Virus record (IMG/VR): IMGVR_UViG_3300042987_000156
Coordinates: 1 to 29,856 of that record
DNA: 29,856 nt
Reading direction: 5' to 3' (one strand)
From: a virus
Position 1 is the first letter of the stretch, and the number at the start of each line of letters is the position of its first letter. The notes beneath the pieces were generated by a model, which was not told where the DNA came from, did not search any database, and was given only the letters and a program-made list of their open reading frames with translations. The translations under genes were made by a program, and so were the position numbers. Shown piece by piece: positions 1 through 7,190 of this stretch.

Positions 1-1
1 G

Positions 2-184
2 GGCAACGGTGGTGGTTACAAGCACGGCGGTAAGGCGAAGAAGTATGCCAAGGGTGGTGGCGTTGAAGGTAACGTCAGCAGCACACCTCCGGGCGTAACT
101 AACACGACTACTGGCGGTGTTCGTAAGGGCAACGCAGGGGGCTACAAGAAGGGCGGTGCCCCAAAAAAGTATGCTAGGGGTGGA
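2..184 (+). repeat. Two-copy 57-bp coding repeat (Gly-Tyr-Lys...Lys-Tyr-Ala-x-Gly-Gly)
   Basis: Bases 2-58 and 128-184 encode two nearly matching 19-residue units in the same frame, with 126 bases between unit starts. The DNA copies differ at many third positions, so this is an old protein-level repeat rather than a recent duplication. Confidence 0.7.
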
Positions 185-541
185 TCGGTAAACGATTCGG
201 GTAAAGCGGTTGCGATGCCTCAGAAAAGTCCGCCCACCCCTGTCAGCATCAACCGTCTATCAGGCACCTATAAAAAGGGTGGCAAGGTAAAGATGATGGA
301 AGGTGGCCCTGCTGACGTAGCAGAAGAAAAGAAGCGCAAGGCAATGCAAAAGGCGTATGAAGACTCTTACAAGCATTCAGCAGAGCTAGAGAGGGCGATG
401 AACCCGCTAGATATGTTGAAAGAGGGCTTTGAAAAAGCCAAAGAGTTTTTTACGACAAAGCCATCAGGGGAAAGCGTGACCAAGACCAAAGAGTCTGTAA
501 CTGTCACACCCGCGAAAAAGCGCTACGGCGGTGCGTGTTAA
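2..541 (+). CDS. Lys/Gly-motif phage protein, 5'-truncated by window edge
   Basis: The reading frame is open from base 2 to the stop at 539-541, so the gene begins upstream of the window. An internal ATG at 215 would give 108 residues, but the open upstream frame carries the same Gly/Lys-rich composition and is very probably coding. The visible N-terminal part has two copies of a 19-residue unit (bases 2-58 and 128-184, 42 codons apart), each with a Gly-Tyr-Lys-x-Gly-Gly core and ending Lys-Tyr-Ala-(Lys/Arg)-Gly-Gly. A third degenerate copy (Lys-Lys-Gly-Gly-Lys-Val) lies near base 275. The rest is charged and helical (about bases 300-440) with a basic C-terminus. I do not recognise a named family. 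Tyr-Ala-x-Gly-Gly motifs recur in the proteins at 20687-23368 and 23361-24368, which suggests a virion role. Function unknown. Confidence 0.75.
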   Translation, partial: GNGGGYKHGGKAKKYAKGGGVEGNVSSTPPGVTNTTTGGVRKGNAGGYKKGGAPKKYARGGSVNDSGKAVAMPQKSPPTPVSINRLSGTYKKGGKVKMMEGGPADVAEEKKRKAMQKAYEDSYKHSAELERAMNPLDMLKEGFEKAKEFFTTKPSGESVTKTKESVTVTPAKKRYGGAC

Positions 542-547
542 ATAAGG

Positions 548-567
548 CAGGGAGCTTCGGCTCCCTG
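548..567 (+). terminator. UUCG-loop hairpin between genes (weak terminator or RNA-stabilising stem)
   Basis: Bases 548-555 pair perfectly with 560-567 around a TTCG loop, an exceptionally stable tetraloop. It sits directly after the stop at 541 and before the start at 587. Only a broken T tract follows (TTGTCT), so strong intrinsic termination is not expected. Partial termination, or protection of the upstream mRNA 3' end, is equally plausible. Confidence 0.5.
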
Positions 568-586
568 TTGTCTATGGGGATTTAAT

Positions 587-892
587 ATGAGATTGCAGAC
601 TGTTTCAAAAACTGGCGTTGGGTCAAGCAGCCCGATTGTCATGAACCTGAATGCGACACCGTTCAATGTTGGGTTTGGTGTTGTGAAGTCTGGCACTGTT
701 GACTACACCGTTCAACATACTTTCGACGATCCTACGGTTGGCTTTTCTACTTGGTTTCCGCATCCGACAGTAGCTGATGCTATTGCGAATGCTGATGGCA
801 ACTACGCATTCCCAGTAACGGCGATTCGTGTGACGATGAACTCAGGCGATGGTACGGTTACGTTGAAGTTGATTCAGGCAGGCATTGCGTAA
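587..892 (+). CDS. Small phage structural protein, beta-rich, function unknown
   Basis: This 101-residue protein is compact and predicted to be beta-rich, with segments such as FNVGFGVV, VDYTVQHTFDD and a C-terminal GTVTLKLIQAG strand. The start at 587 has a GGGGA ribosome binding site (576-580) at six-base spacing and follows the UUCG hairpin. The stop overlaps the next start as TAATG. The pattern of a Gly-x-Val-x-Tyr-Thr-Val strand followed by His-Thr-Phe-Asp-Asp recalls small conserved proteins in virion blocks of many tailed phages, whose role is not established as far as I know. A decoration or minor tail role is an inference from position. Confidence 0.75.
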   Translation: MRLQTVSKTGVGSSSPIVMNLNATPFNVGFGVVKSGTVDYTVQHTFDDPTVGFSTWFPHPTVADAIANADGNYAFPVTAIRVTMNSGDGTVTLKLIQAGIA

Positions 893-1122
893 TGGCTGGC
901 GGCGTCGGCTTTGAGTACGTAGCAAACTTTGCGAATACCTATCCGGGTACCGCAACGGGCGTTGTCGCTGACGCAAGTGCTGGTAATGGCAATGATGTAG
1001 GTGGGCAATCGGTTATTGTGAGAGGGCCTGTGCCACCGCCCGGAGGCCCGTACTACATACTGATGGAAAATGCCGGTTACGTTCTACAAGAGAACGACGA
1101 CAAAATTGAGTTGGAGTCCTAA
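892..1122 (+). CDS. Small hypothetical phage protein
   Basis: A 76-residue protein starting in a TAATG overlap with the upstream gene, which implies translational coupling. It has a glycine-rich middle (VADASAGNGNDVGG), a proline stretch (VPPPGGPYY) and a C-terminal YILMENAGYVLQENDD segment. This C-terminal pattern (a beta strand ending in an acidic tip) resembles short phage tail or neck peptides, but I cannot assign a family. Its tight packing between two structural genes supports it being real. Confidence 0.65.
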   Translation: MAGGVGFEYVANFANTYPGTATGVVADASAGNGNDVGGQSVIVRGPVPPPGGPYYILMENAGYVLQENDDKIELES

Positions 1123-1704
1123 ATGGCAGACACGAAGATTTCAGCAATGACTGCGGCAGCTCTGCCATTAACTGGTGCAGAGTTAGTCCCTATTGTTCAG
1201 GGTGGCGACAACAAAAAGACAACCGTTGCGGATATTGTCAGCGTATCCAGATCGTATGGTTCGTGGAGTGATTCAACTGACCAGACGGGTAGCACAACTG
1301 CTGGTGCGGTAATTACGTTTGATACGCAAGACATAGCAGATTCGATCACGCTAGTTGATAACAGCAAATTTACGGTGCCAAACACCGGCATTTACGATCT
1401 TCAGTTCAGCGCTCAGCTAAAGAACACCGACAACGCCCAGCATGAGGCGACTATTTGGTTCAAGATAAATGGATCAGATTTGGCTAACTCAGCGACGATT
1501 GTGACAATACCTGCGCGGAAGAGCGCAAGTATTTTTGGTTATGGCGTAGCCGCTTGGAATCTTTTCTTTAGCCTTAATTCAAGCGACTACGTAGAGATTT
1601 ATTGGTTGAAATCTAACGCTGCGGTGACGCTTGAGTCTTTGCCGGCAACGGCTTTGCATCCAGCGATACCTTCTATCATTCTTAGCATTCAGCAGGTGGC
1701 TTAA
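1123..1704 (+). CDS. Short tail fiber with C1q/TNF-like jelly-roll domain (putative)
   Basis: 193 residues. Residues 1-40 form a short module (I-S-x-M-x-A-A, L-T-G-x-E-x-V-P-I-x-Q-x-G, T-T-V-A-D-I) that also begins the 916-residue fiber at 3515, so it is probably a virion-attachment segment. Residues about 50-193 alternate strands with patterns typical of C1q/TNF-like jelly rolls: FTVPNTGIYDLQFSAQL, an A-T-I-W-F-K-I-N-G strand, and a DYVEIYWLKS strand near the end. Such domains usually trimerise and bind ligands, so a receptor-binding or tail-decoration role is likely. The start directly abuts the previous stop. The fold call comes from pattern only. Confidence 0.7.
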   Translation: MADTKISAMTAAALPLTGAELVPIVQGGDNKKTTVADIVSVSRSYGSWSDSTDQTGSTTAGAVITFDTQDIADSITLVDNSKFTVPNTGIYDLQFSAQLKNTDNAQHEATIWFKINGSDLANSATIVTIPARKSASIFGYGVAAWNLFFSLNSSDYVEIYWLKSNAAVTLESLPATALHPAIPSIILSIQQVA

Positions 1705-2109
1705 ATGCCAGCCAAGTCTAAAGCCCAGTTCCGCTTGATGAAGGCGGCTCAATACAATCCTAAGATTGCGAAGAAAGTTGGCATATCTGAAGATGTCGCC
1801 AAAGAGTTTACGGAGTCAAATGTCGGCAAGAAGGCGTATAGCAAGCTCCCAGAGGCGATGAAAAAGGGTGGGGTAAGTCTGGCTATAGGCAGGGGCGAAA
1901 AACTGCCTGCTGAGCAGGGCGCCGGCCTTACAGCCAAGGGTCGGGCGAAGTACAACCGTGAGACTGGTAGCAATTTAAAGGCACCTCAGCCGCAAGGGGG
2001 TAAGCGCAGAGACTCCTTTTGTGCGCGTATGGGGCCTGTGGCTGAGAAAAGTGAGAAAGGTTCTAGGGCTAGAGCCTCAATGAAGCGTTGGAACTGTCCG
2101 GGTTGGTAG
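1705..2109 (+). CDS. Small basic phage protein (two-part, DUF6321-like C-terminus)
   Basis: 134 residues and strongly basic. The N-terminal half (AQFRLMKAA, AKKVGIS, VAKEFTESN) is a short helical segment I have seen in phage and bacterial small proteins. The C-terminal half (GLTAKGRAKYNRETGSNLKAP, then a Lys-Arg-Arg-Asp-Ser-Phe-Cys-Ala-Arg motif) resembles the DUF6321 type. No enzymatic motif is visible. A DNA-binding or capsid-packaged basic protein is a reasonable inference, since two other small basic proteins (2-541 and 14128-14520) lie in the same virion block. The start abuts the upstream stop directly. Confidence 0.75.
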   Translation: MPAKSKAQFRLMKAAQYNPKIAKKVGISEDVAKEFTESNVGKKAYSKLPEAMKKGGVSLAIGRGEKLPAEQGAGLTAKGRAKYNRETGSNLKAPQPQGGKRRDSFCARMGPVAEKSEKGSRARASMKRWNCPGW

Positions 2110-2118
2110 GTAAAAAAT

Positions 2119-3177
2119 ATGGCTTACTCTGGAACGATAGGTCAAACAGTCATATCTGTGCAGGATTTGATTGATAAGGGTGCTCGAAGAAGCGGAAAGT
2201 TGGCTGAGGAGCTAACTTCCGAGCAGATTTACTCATCTAAGCAGTCGCTTTTCTTCCTTTTGAGCAGTTTGATCAATCGCGGCATCCAATATTGGGCGAT
2301 TGAGAAGGAAGTTATTGGTTTAAACGCTGACAAATACATCTACAAACTGCCTTTAGGGGGTGTGGATGTCTTAAATGCCAACTATCGGCAGATGCAGCGG
2401 CCTACTGGCAGCTATTCTGCGTCTTCTGGGGTGGCAAACAACGCTTTTGATAACGATGTAAACACTGTCGATGTTCAAACGTCGCCGAATGGCTCAATCA
2501 CGGTCAATTATGGTACTGACAATCCTGTGTATGCCGGTTCTATTGGCATTCTTCCCGGCGTTTCTGGTAGCTTCCACATTATTTTGGAGGTCTCCAACGA
2601 CGGTTCTACATGGACAACGCTTGAAGACACGGGTGTTACCACTTGGGTAGACAACGAGTGGTTGTGGTACGACATTGATCCGGGCGCCTCGAAGCAGTAT
2701 TACCGGATGCGTGAGACTGGTGGTAATACCTTACAGGTGCGAGAGTTCTATGTAGGGAACGATTCGCGTGAAGTCCCGATGGCGCGTCTGAACCGGGATG
2801 ACTACGTCTCACTGCCGAACAAGAACTTTACTGCGAACCAGCCGTATCAATTTTGGTTCAACCGGACGATTCCTCAGCCCGAGATTTATCTGTGGCCGGT
2901 GCCGTCTGATCCGTTTGTCCAGATGACCATTTGGTATTCACGCCAGATTATGGATGTGGGTGAGCTAAATGGGCAGCTAGAGATACCGGATCGCTGGTAC
3001 ATGGCAATTCAGAGTATGTTGGCGCATCAGATGTCGATGGAGCTTCCGCAGGTAGATCCGGCGCGGATTCAGTATTTAGAGGCGCAGGCGGATAAGCATT
3101 TGTTTATGGCTGAGCAGGAAGAGCGTGACAAGTCGCCTGTGTATCTGGCGCCGAATATCGCAGTTTATTCGAGGTAG
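2119..3177 (+). CDS. Connector/adaptor-like phage protein with inserted discoidin-like domain
   Basis: 352 residues. The N-terminal helices (residues 12-65: VQDLIDKGARRSG, QSLFFLLSSLINRGIQYW) match the pattern of tailed-phage head-tail adaptor proteins, where a paired-helix core ends in an N-R-G-I-x-x-W motif. Residues about 220-350 resume that core (IYLWPVPSD, IWYSRQI, helical C-terminus). Residues about 100-213 look inserted: they carry a VANNAFDND start, an ILEVSNDGSTWTTL strand and a final EFYVGN strand, as in F5/8-type-C (discoidin) carbohydrate-binding domains. A core neck component displaying a sugar-binding domain would fit. The protein at 14520 looks like a second member of the same core type. 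The ribosome binding site is weak. Confidence 0.7.
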   Translation: MAYSGTIGQTVISVQDLIDKGARRSGKLAEELTSEQIYSSKQSLFFLLSSLINRGIQYWAIEKEVIGLNADKYIYKLPLGGVDVLNANYRQMQRPTGSYSASSGVANNAFDNDVNTVDVQTSPNGSITVNYGTDNPVYAGSIGILPGVSGSFHIILEVSNDGSTWTTLEDTGVTTWVDNEWLWYDIDPGASKQYYRMRETGGNTLQVREFYVGNDSREVPMARLNRDDYVSLPNKNFTANQPYQFWFNRTIPQPEIYLWPVPSDPFVQMTIWYSRQIMDVGELNGQLEIPDRWYMAIQSMLAHQMSMELPQVDPARIQYLEAQADKHLFMAEQEERDKSPVYLAPNIAVYSR

Positions 3178-3179
3178 AA

Positions 3180-3515
3180 ATGCCCCTGTTTCTGGACACT
3201 CGTGGCTACTCAGATATTGCGATTGCAATCTGTGACAGATGCCGCATGAAGCGTCCGCACGCAGAGTTATCGAAAGACCCTAATTTCCCGGGTTTGATGG
3301 TATGTGAGCAGGGGTGTAAAGATCAGTTTGACCCTTATCGGTTGCCTGCCAGAAAGACTGAGCGGATTACGATTCGGTTTCCGAGGCCGGATGCCAATGT
3401 GGCGGTAGACCCGAACGACATCATTACGACGACTGGGTTTATCTTGTCTACTAACCAAAACACAGATGATCCTGAGAACAACGGGAATCTGGACGTTATT
3501 AGCACATCAGAATAA
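3180..3515 (+). CDS. Small four-cysteine (zinc-ribbon-like) phage protein
   Basis: 111 residues. Cysteines 18 and 21 (C-D-R-C) and 42 and 46 (C-E-Q-G-C) form a CxxC...CxxxC arrangement likely to bind zinc, followed by a D-Q-F-D-P-Y-R-L-P motif. Small proteins of this layout commonly follow the adaptor-like gene in related uncultured phages, and their function is unknown to me. The resemblance to a degenerate HNH-like ribbon is only superficial, because no catalytic histidine pair is visible. The C-terminal 45 residues are acidic and probably disordered. The stop overlaps the next start as TAATG. Confidence 0.75.
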   Translation: MPLFLDTRGYSDIAIAICDRCRMKRPHAELSKDPNFPGLMVCEQGCKDQFDPYRLPARKTERITIRFPRPDANVAVDPNDIITTTGFILSTNQNTDDPENNGNLDVISTSE

Positions 3516-6265
3516 TGGCACAGGTAACTATTTCCCAGCTCCCAGCGGCGCAGTCGCTTACTGGCACTGAGTCGGTTCCCATCAGTCAGAACGGGCAGAC
3601 TGTCCAGACGACTGTTGCGGCGATTGCTAATTCCCCGACGCAGACGCAGACCTTTATCACGGTTAACGGTGAGCCGACGTTACCCAACTCCCGGCAGCTA
3701 CAAGGGGGTACGGGTGTAGGGTTAACCGACACGGGGTCTTTAGGCACGCTCACGGTTAGCCTAAACGGGGTATCTGGCAGCCTTGAGATTTCAACCAACG
3801 GCATGATTGCCAAGACCGGAGGGTCGGTTGTTGGTAGAACCCTCACAGGCTCGTCTACAGGCGTCACAGTGACAAATGGCGACGGGGTGGCTGGTAACCC
3901 TGTGATTGCTCTAACGGGCGCTGTAGGCTCTATAAATGGCCTTAGCGGGTCAGGTCTGTTGACTCTGCAAAACGGGGCTTCAGTCGGCTCTGTGACGATT
4001 CAGGGTACGTCAAATCAGATTGACGTTGCCAATGGCAACGGCTTGTCGGGTAGCCCGACGATTGCGATTGCTAGTAACCCGACGATTCCCGGCACGGGCG
4101 GTATGGTGGTGCCGGTAGGTACGACTGCTCAGCGCGGTGCTGCGGTTAACGGAACAATTCGTTACAACACTGACATCAGCCAATTTGAGATTTACGACAA
4201 CGGTTGGAGCAATTTGCCTGCTGGCGCAGTTTCAAGCGTTGATGTTTCCGGCGGCACGACGGGGCTTACCACCACAGGTGGCCCGATTACTAGTTCTGGC
4301 ACGATCACAATTGGTGGAACGCTAAATGTAGACAGTGGTGGAACTGGCGCTACGACATTAACGGGATACGTTAAGGGCAACGGCACTTCTGCCATGACTG
4401 CCTCGGCGACGATTCCGGTGGGTGATTTGACCGGCACCTTGCCTGTTGGCAACGGCGGCACTGGTGCGACGACCTTAACTGGTTATGTAAAAGGTAATGG
4501 CACAAGCGCAATGACGGCGAGTGCCACGATTCCCAATACCGATATTACGGGTTTGGGAACGATGTCTACGCAGAGTGCGAACAGCGTAGCAATTACTGGC
4601 GGCAACATAGATGGAACGACAGTAGGAGGCACGGTTCCGGCAGCGGGTACGTTTACCTCAGTGGCGATGACAACAGGAACGATTACTACCGCTCCTGCCT
4701 CCGGTAATGACATTGTCAACCGCACTTATGCTGATTCAATCGCAGCGGGTATCAATTTCCATCAGGCTTGTAAATATGCAACGACAAGTGCTTTACCTGC
4801 CAATACTTACAACAATGGCATTTCAGGGGTAGGAGCGACGCTGACAGGTAACGTCAACGGAGCGCTGACGGTTGATGGATATACCTTTAGTTCGCCTGCT
4901 GACGATGGCACCCGGATACTAATCAAAAACGAGTCAAATGCGGCTCATAACGGCGTTTACACGCTATTTGCCTCGGGAAGTGCTGGTAGCCCTTACATTC
5001 TTACTCGGGCGACAGATTTTGACTCTACGGGTTCTGGTGTTGATCAGATCGATGCAGGTGACTTTTTCTTAATCACCGCAGGCACTGCAAACGCTAACAC
5101 TTCATGGGTACAGCAGACACCGCTGCCTATCACGATAGGTACAACTGGGATTGTCTTTACGCAGTTTGGTGCGCCGATTGTTTACAGTGCAGGTACAGGG
5201 CTATCGGAGTCACCAAGTTACACCTTTAACATCGCAAATACGGGCGTGGTCGCTGGTAGTTATGGTGGCGCAGCTACTGCGATGACCCTGTCAATCAATG
5301 CACAGGGTCAGATTACGAGTGCGACGGATGTTTCTATAGCGATTGCTGCGAGTCAGATTACATCGGGTCAGTTAGCTATAGCTTATGGTGGGACGAATGC
5401 TACGGCGACCCCAACAGCGGGTGCTGTGGCTTATGGAACGGGTTCGGCGTATGCCTTTACCTCAGCGGGTAATTCTGGCGATGTATTAACGTCTGGAGGG
5501 GCTGGAGCGCCTAGTTTTGCAGCGCAGTCCACTTTGTCGGTAGGCAGTGCAACAACGGCAACAACTGCTACCAACCTAGCGGGTGGTGCGGCTAATCAGA
5601 TTGCCTACCAGACGGGTGCGGCCACAACGTCATTTATCACTGCGCCGACAATTGCAAGTACTTATCTGAGTTGGACGGGATCGGCGTTTGCGTGGGCAGC
5701 GGCAGGCACAGGAACGGTCACAAGCGTAGGTTTGTCGCTGCCGGCTCAATTTACGGTCACTAATTCGCCGGTAACTACTTCGGGTACGTTGACTGCGACA
5801 TGGGCGAATGCCACGGCAAATTACTTCTTTGCAGGTCCGACAACGGGTTCTCCTGACACGCCAGCGTTTAGGGCGATTGTTGCAGGGGATATTCCGACGC
5901 TAAATCAAAATACGACGGGTTCTGCTGGATCGGTTGCCAATTCAGTAACCTTTACGAATACAGGCGGGGCGGCGGCTGGCGCTACGTTTAATGGTTCGGC
6001 AGCAAGAACGATTGACTACAGCACTGTGGGCGCTCCGAAGGCGGACGGTACGGGTGCTTCGGGAACATGGGGTATCAGTATTAGTGGAACTGCCACGAAT
6101 GCCACGAATGTAGCTACAACAGCGACCAGTACGAATGCCGACTTTTACATCCCGTTTGTAGCGGCTGCGACGACTGGAAATCAGGCACTTGGAGTAGACG
6201 CTGGTATTACCTACAATCCATCAACTAATGCGATTACTGCCGGCATATCCGGTGGGACGTTCTAA
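3515..6265 (+). CDS. Large tail fiber protein, repeat-rich
   Basis: 916 residues, low in charge and very rich in Gly, Thr, Ser and Ala, as is typical of trimeric beta-structured fibers. Residues 1-40 repeat the attachment-like module of the protein at 1123. Residues about 275-340 contain a 27-residue unit present twice (GGTGATTLTGYVKGN and onward). Residues about 450-545 form a globular segment (TRILIKNESNAAHNGVYTL, then an R-A-T-D-F-D motif) seen in many phage fibers. Later parts include L-A-I-A-Y-G-G-T-N and Y-F-F-A-G-P-T-T-G-S-P modules. The last residues are G-I-S-G-G-T-F, also found at the end of the protein at 15158. It probably reaches the host receptor; the exact specificity cannot be read from sequence. 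Confidence 0.85.
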   Translation: MAQVTISQLPAAQSLTGTESVPISQNGQTVQTTVAAIANSPTQTQTFITVNGEPTLPNSRQLQGGTGVGLTDTGSLGTLTVSLNGVSGSLEISTNGMIAKTGGSVVGRTLTGSSTGVTVTNGDGVAGNPVIALTGAVGSINGLSGSGLLTLQNGASVGSVTIQGTSNQIDVANGNGLSGSPTIAIASNPTIPGTGGMVVPVGTTAQRGAAVNGTIRYNTDISQFEIYDNGWSNLPAGAVSSVDVSGGTTGLTTTGGPITSSGTITIGGTLNVDSGGTGATTLTGYVKGNGTSAMTASATIPVGDLTGTLPVGNGGTGATTLTGYVKGNGTSAMTASATIPNTDITGLGTMSTQSANSVAITGGNIDGTTVGGTVPAAGTFTSVAMTTGTITTAPASGNDIVNRTYADSIAAGINFHQACKYATTSALPANTYNNGISGVGATLTGNVNGALTVDGYTFSSPADDGTRILIKNESNAAHNGVYTLFASGSAGSPYILTRATDFDSTGSGVDQIDAGDFFLITAGTANANTSWVQQTPLPITIGTTGIVFTQFGAPIVYSAGTGLSESPSYTFNIANTGVVAGSYGGAATAMTLSINAQGQITSATDVSIAIAASQITSGQLAIAYGGTNATATPTAGAVAYGTGSAYAFTSAGNSGDVLTSGGAGAPSFAAQSTLSVGSATTATTATNLAGGAANQIAYQTGAATTSFITAPTIASTYLSWTGSAFAWAAAGTGTVTSVGLSLPAQFTVTNSPVTTSGTLTATWANATANYFFAGPTTGSPDTPAFRAIVAGDIPTLNQNTTGSAGSVANSVTFTNTGGAAAGATFNGSAARTIDYSTVGAPKADGTGASGTWGISISGTATNATNVATTATSTNADFYIPFVAAATTGNQALGVDAGITYNPSTNAITAGISGGTF
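4337..4534 (+). repeat. Two 27-codon fiber repeats, identical in protein, divergent in codons
   Basis: Bases 4337-4417 and 4454-4534 encode the same 27 residues, with unit starts 39 codons apart. By eye about 20 of the 27 codons differ, all synonymously, including two serine codons switched between the TCN and AGY classes. Confidence 0.85.
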
Positions 6266-6275
6266 GGAGTAAGAA

Positions 6276-6794
6276 ATGGCTGCTGCTGGCTACACGCCCA
6301 TATCCCTATACCACAGCACCACGGCTTCGGCTGTGCCGACTGCTGGGAACCTAGCCCCCGGAGAGTTAGGCCTAAACATCGCGGACATGAAGCTGTACTG
6401 CGAGAACTCGTCTGGGGTAGTGACTTTACTGGCCTCTGCTGGGGGCGCATCAGGGGACGTTGTAGGGCCAGCTTCATCGACAGATAACGCGATTGTCAGA
6501 TTTGACCTAACAACAGGCAAGTTAGTTCAAAACTCTGGGGTAACGATTGATGACAGTAACAACTTGACGTTGCCGGGGCAGGCGGACTTGAGGTTTGCTG
6601 ATTCAGATTCATCAAACTATGTTGCTTTTCAAGCGCCTGCAACGGTAGCGACAAACGTCACATGGACGCTACCTAGTGCTGATGGGACATCTGGACAGGC
6701 TTTAGTTACGGACGGATCGGGAACATTGTCCTTTGCTAATGCAGGTATTTCTACTGGTAAAAGCATCGCAATGGCGATGATCTTCGGATTCTAA
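6276..6794 (+). CDS. Tail fiber-associated protein with N-terminal GELxLNIADxKLY module
   Basis: 172 residues. The segment A-P-G-E-L-G-L-N-I-A-D-M-K-L-Y (residues about 26-42) is a widespread phage fiber module, usually near the N-terminus where the fiber meets the tail. It is followed by a Gly-rich hinge and a beta-rich part (VTWTLPSADGTSGQALVTD) common in fiber shafts. The start has a strong AAGGAG site (6265-6270). The C-terminus (KSIAMAMIFGF) is short and hydrophobic. It lies between the large fiber and another small structural gene, so it is probably a minor tail or fiber component. Confidence 0.75.
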   Translation: MAAAGYTPISLYHSTTASAVPTAGNLAPGELGLNIADMKLYCENSSGVVTLLASAGGASGDVVGPASSTDNAIVRFDLTTGKLVQNSGVTIDDSNNLTLPGQADLRFADSDSSNYVAFQAPATVATNVTWTLPSADGTSGQALVTDGSGTLSFANAGISTGKSIAMAMIFGF

Positions 6795-6803
6795 GGAGCA
6801 ATC

Positions 6804-7181
6804 ATGGCAAATCCCAATATCGTAAACGTCGCCGCTATTTACGGCGAGAACTCAAGTACATCGCTTACCACGACCGGTGCAACGTCGATTGTCAGCAACG
6901 CGGCATCGAGCGGTAAAGTCTACAAGATCAACATGATCACGGTGGCTAATGTCGATGGCACCAATGCGGCGGACATCACGATCAGCAAGTACAGCGCAGC
7001 AGCTTTGGGTGGTACGGCTTTCCCGATTGTGTCTACTGTGTCTGTGCCTGCTGATGCGACGCTGATTGTGTTAGACAAGACGACGGCTTTGTATTTGAAA
7101 GAAAATGAGTCGATTGGTGCCACGGCGGGTACAGCCAGTGATTTGGTTGTGACTTGTTCGTGGGAGGAAATCAATTCGTAA
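6804..7181 (+). CDS. Small structural (tail/decoration) protein
   Basis: 125 residues, predicted to be almost entirely beta, with strands such as KVYKINMITVANVDG, ATLIVLDKTTALYL and DLVVTCSWEEI. Small single-domain proteins of this pattern occur among tail or decoration genes of aquatic phages. A good AAGGAG site (6793-6798) precedes the ATG at 6804. No catalytic residues stand out. It separates the fiber pair from the propeller genes. Confidence 0.7.
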   Translation: MANPNIVNVAAIYGENSSTSLTTTGATSIVSNAASSGKVYKINMITVANVDGTNAADITISKYSAAALGGTAFPIVSTVSVPADATLIVLDKTTALYLKENESIGATAGTASDLVVTCSWEEINS

Positions 7182-7190
7182 GGGGGCGTC

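Noticed and set aside
3586-4725. Several minus-strand open frames of 80-93 codons opposite the large fiber gene
   Set aside because: They are Val/Pro/Thr-rich antisense readings of a Gly/Thr/Asn-rich gene and lack ribosome binding sites.
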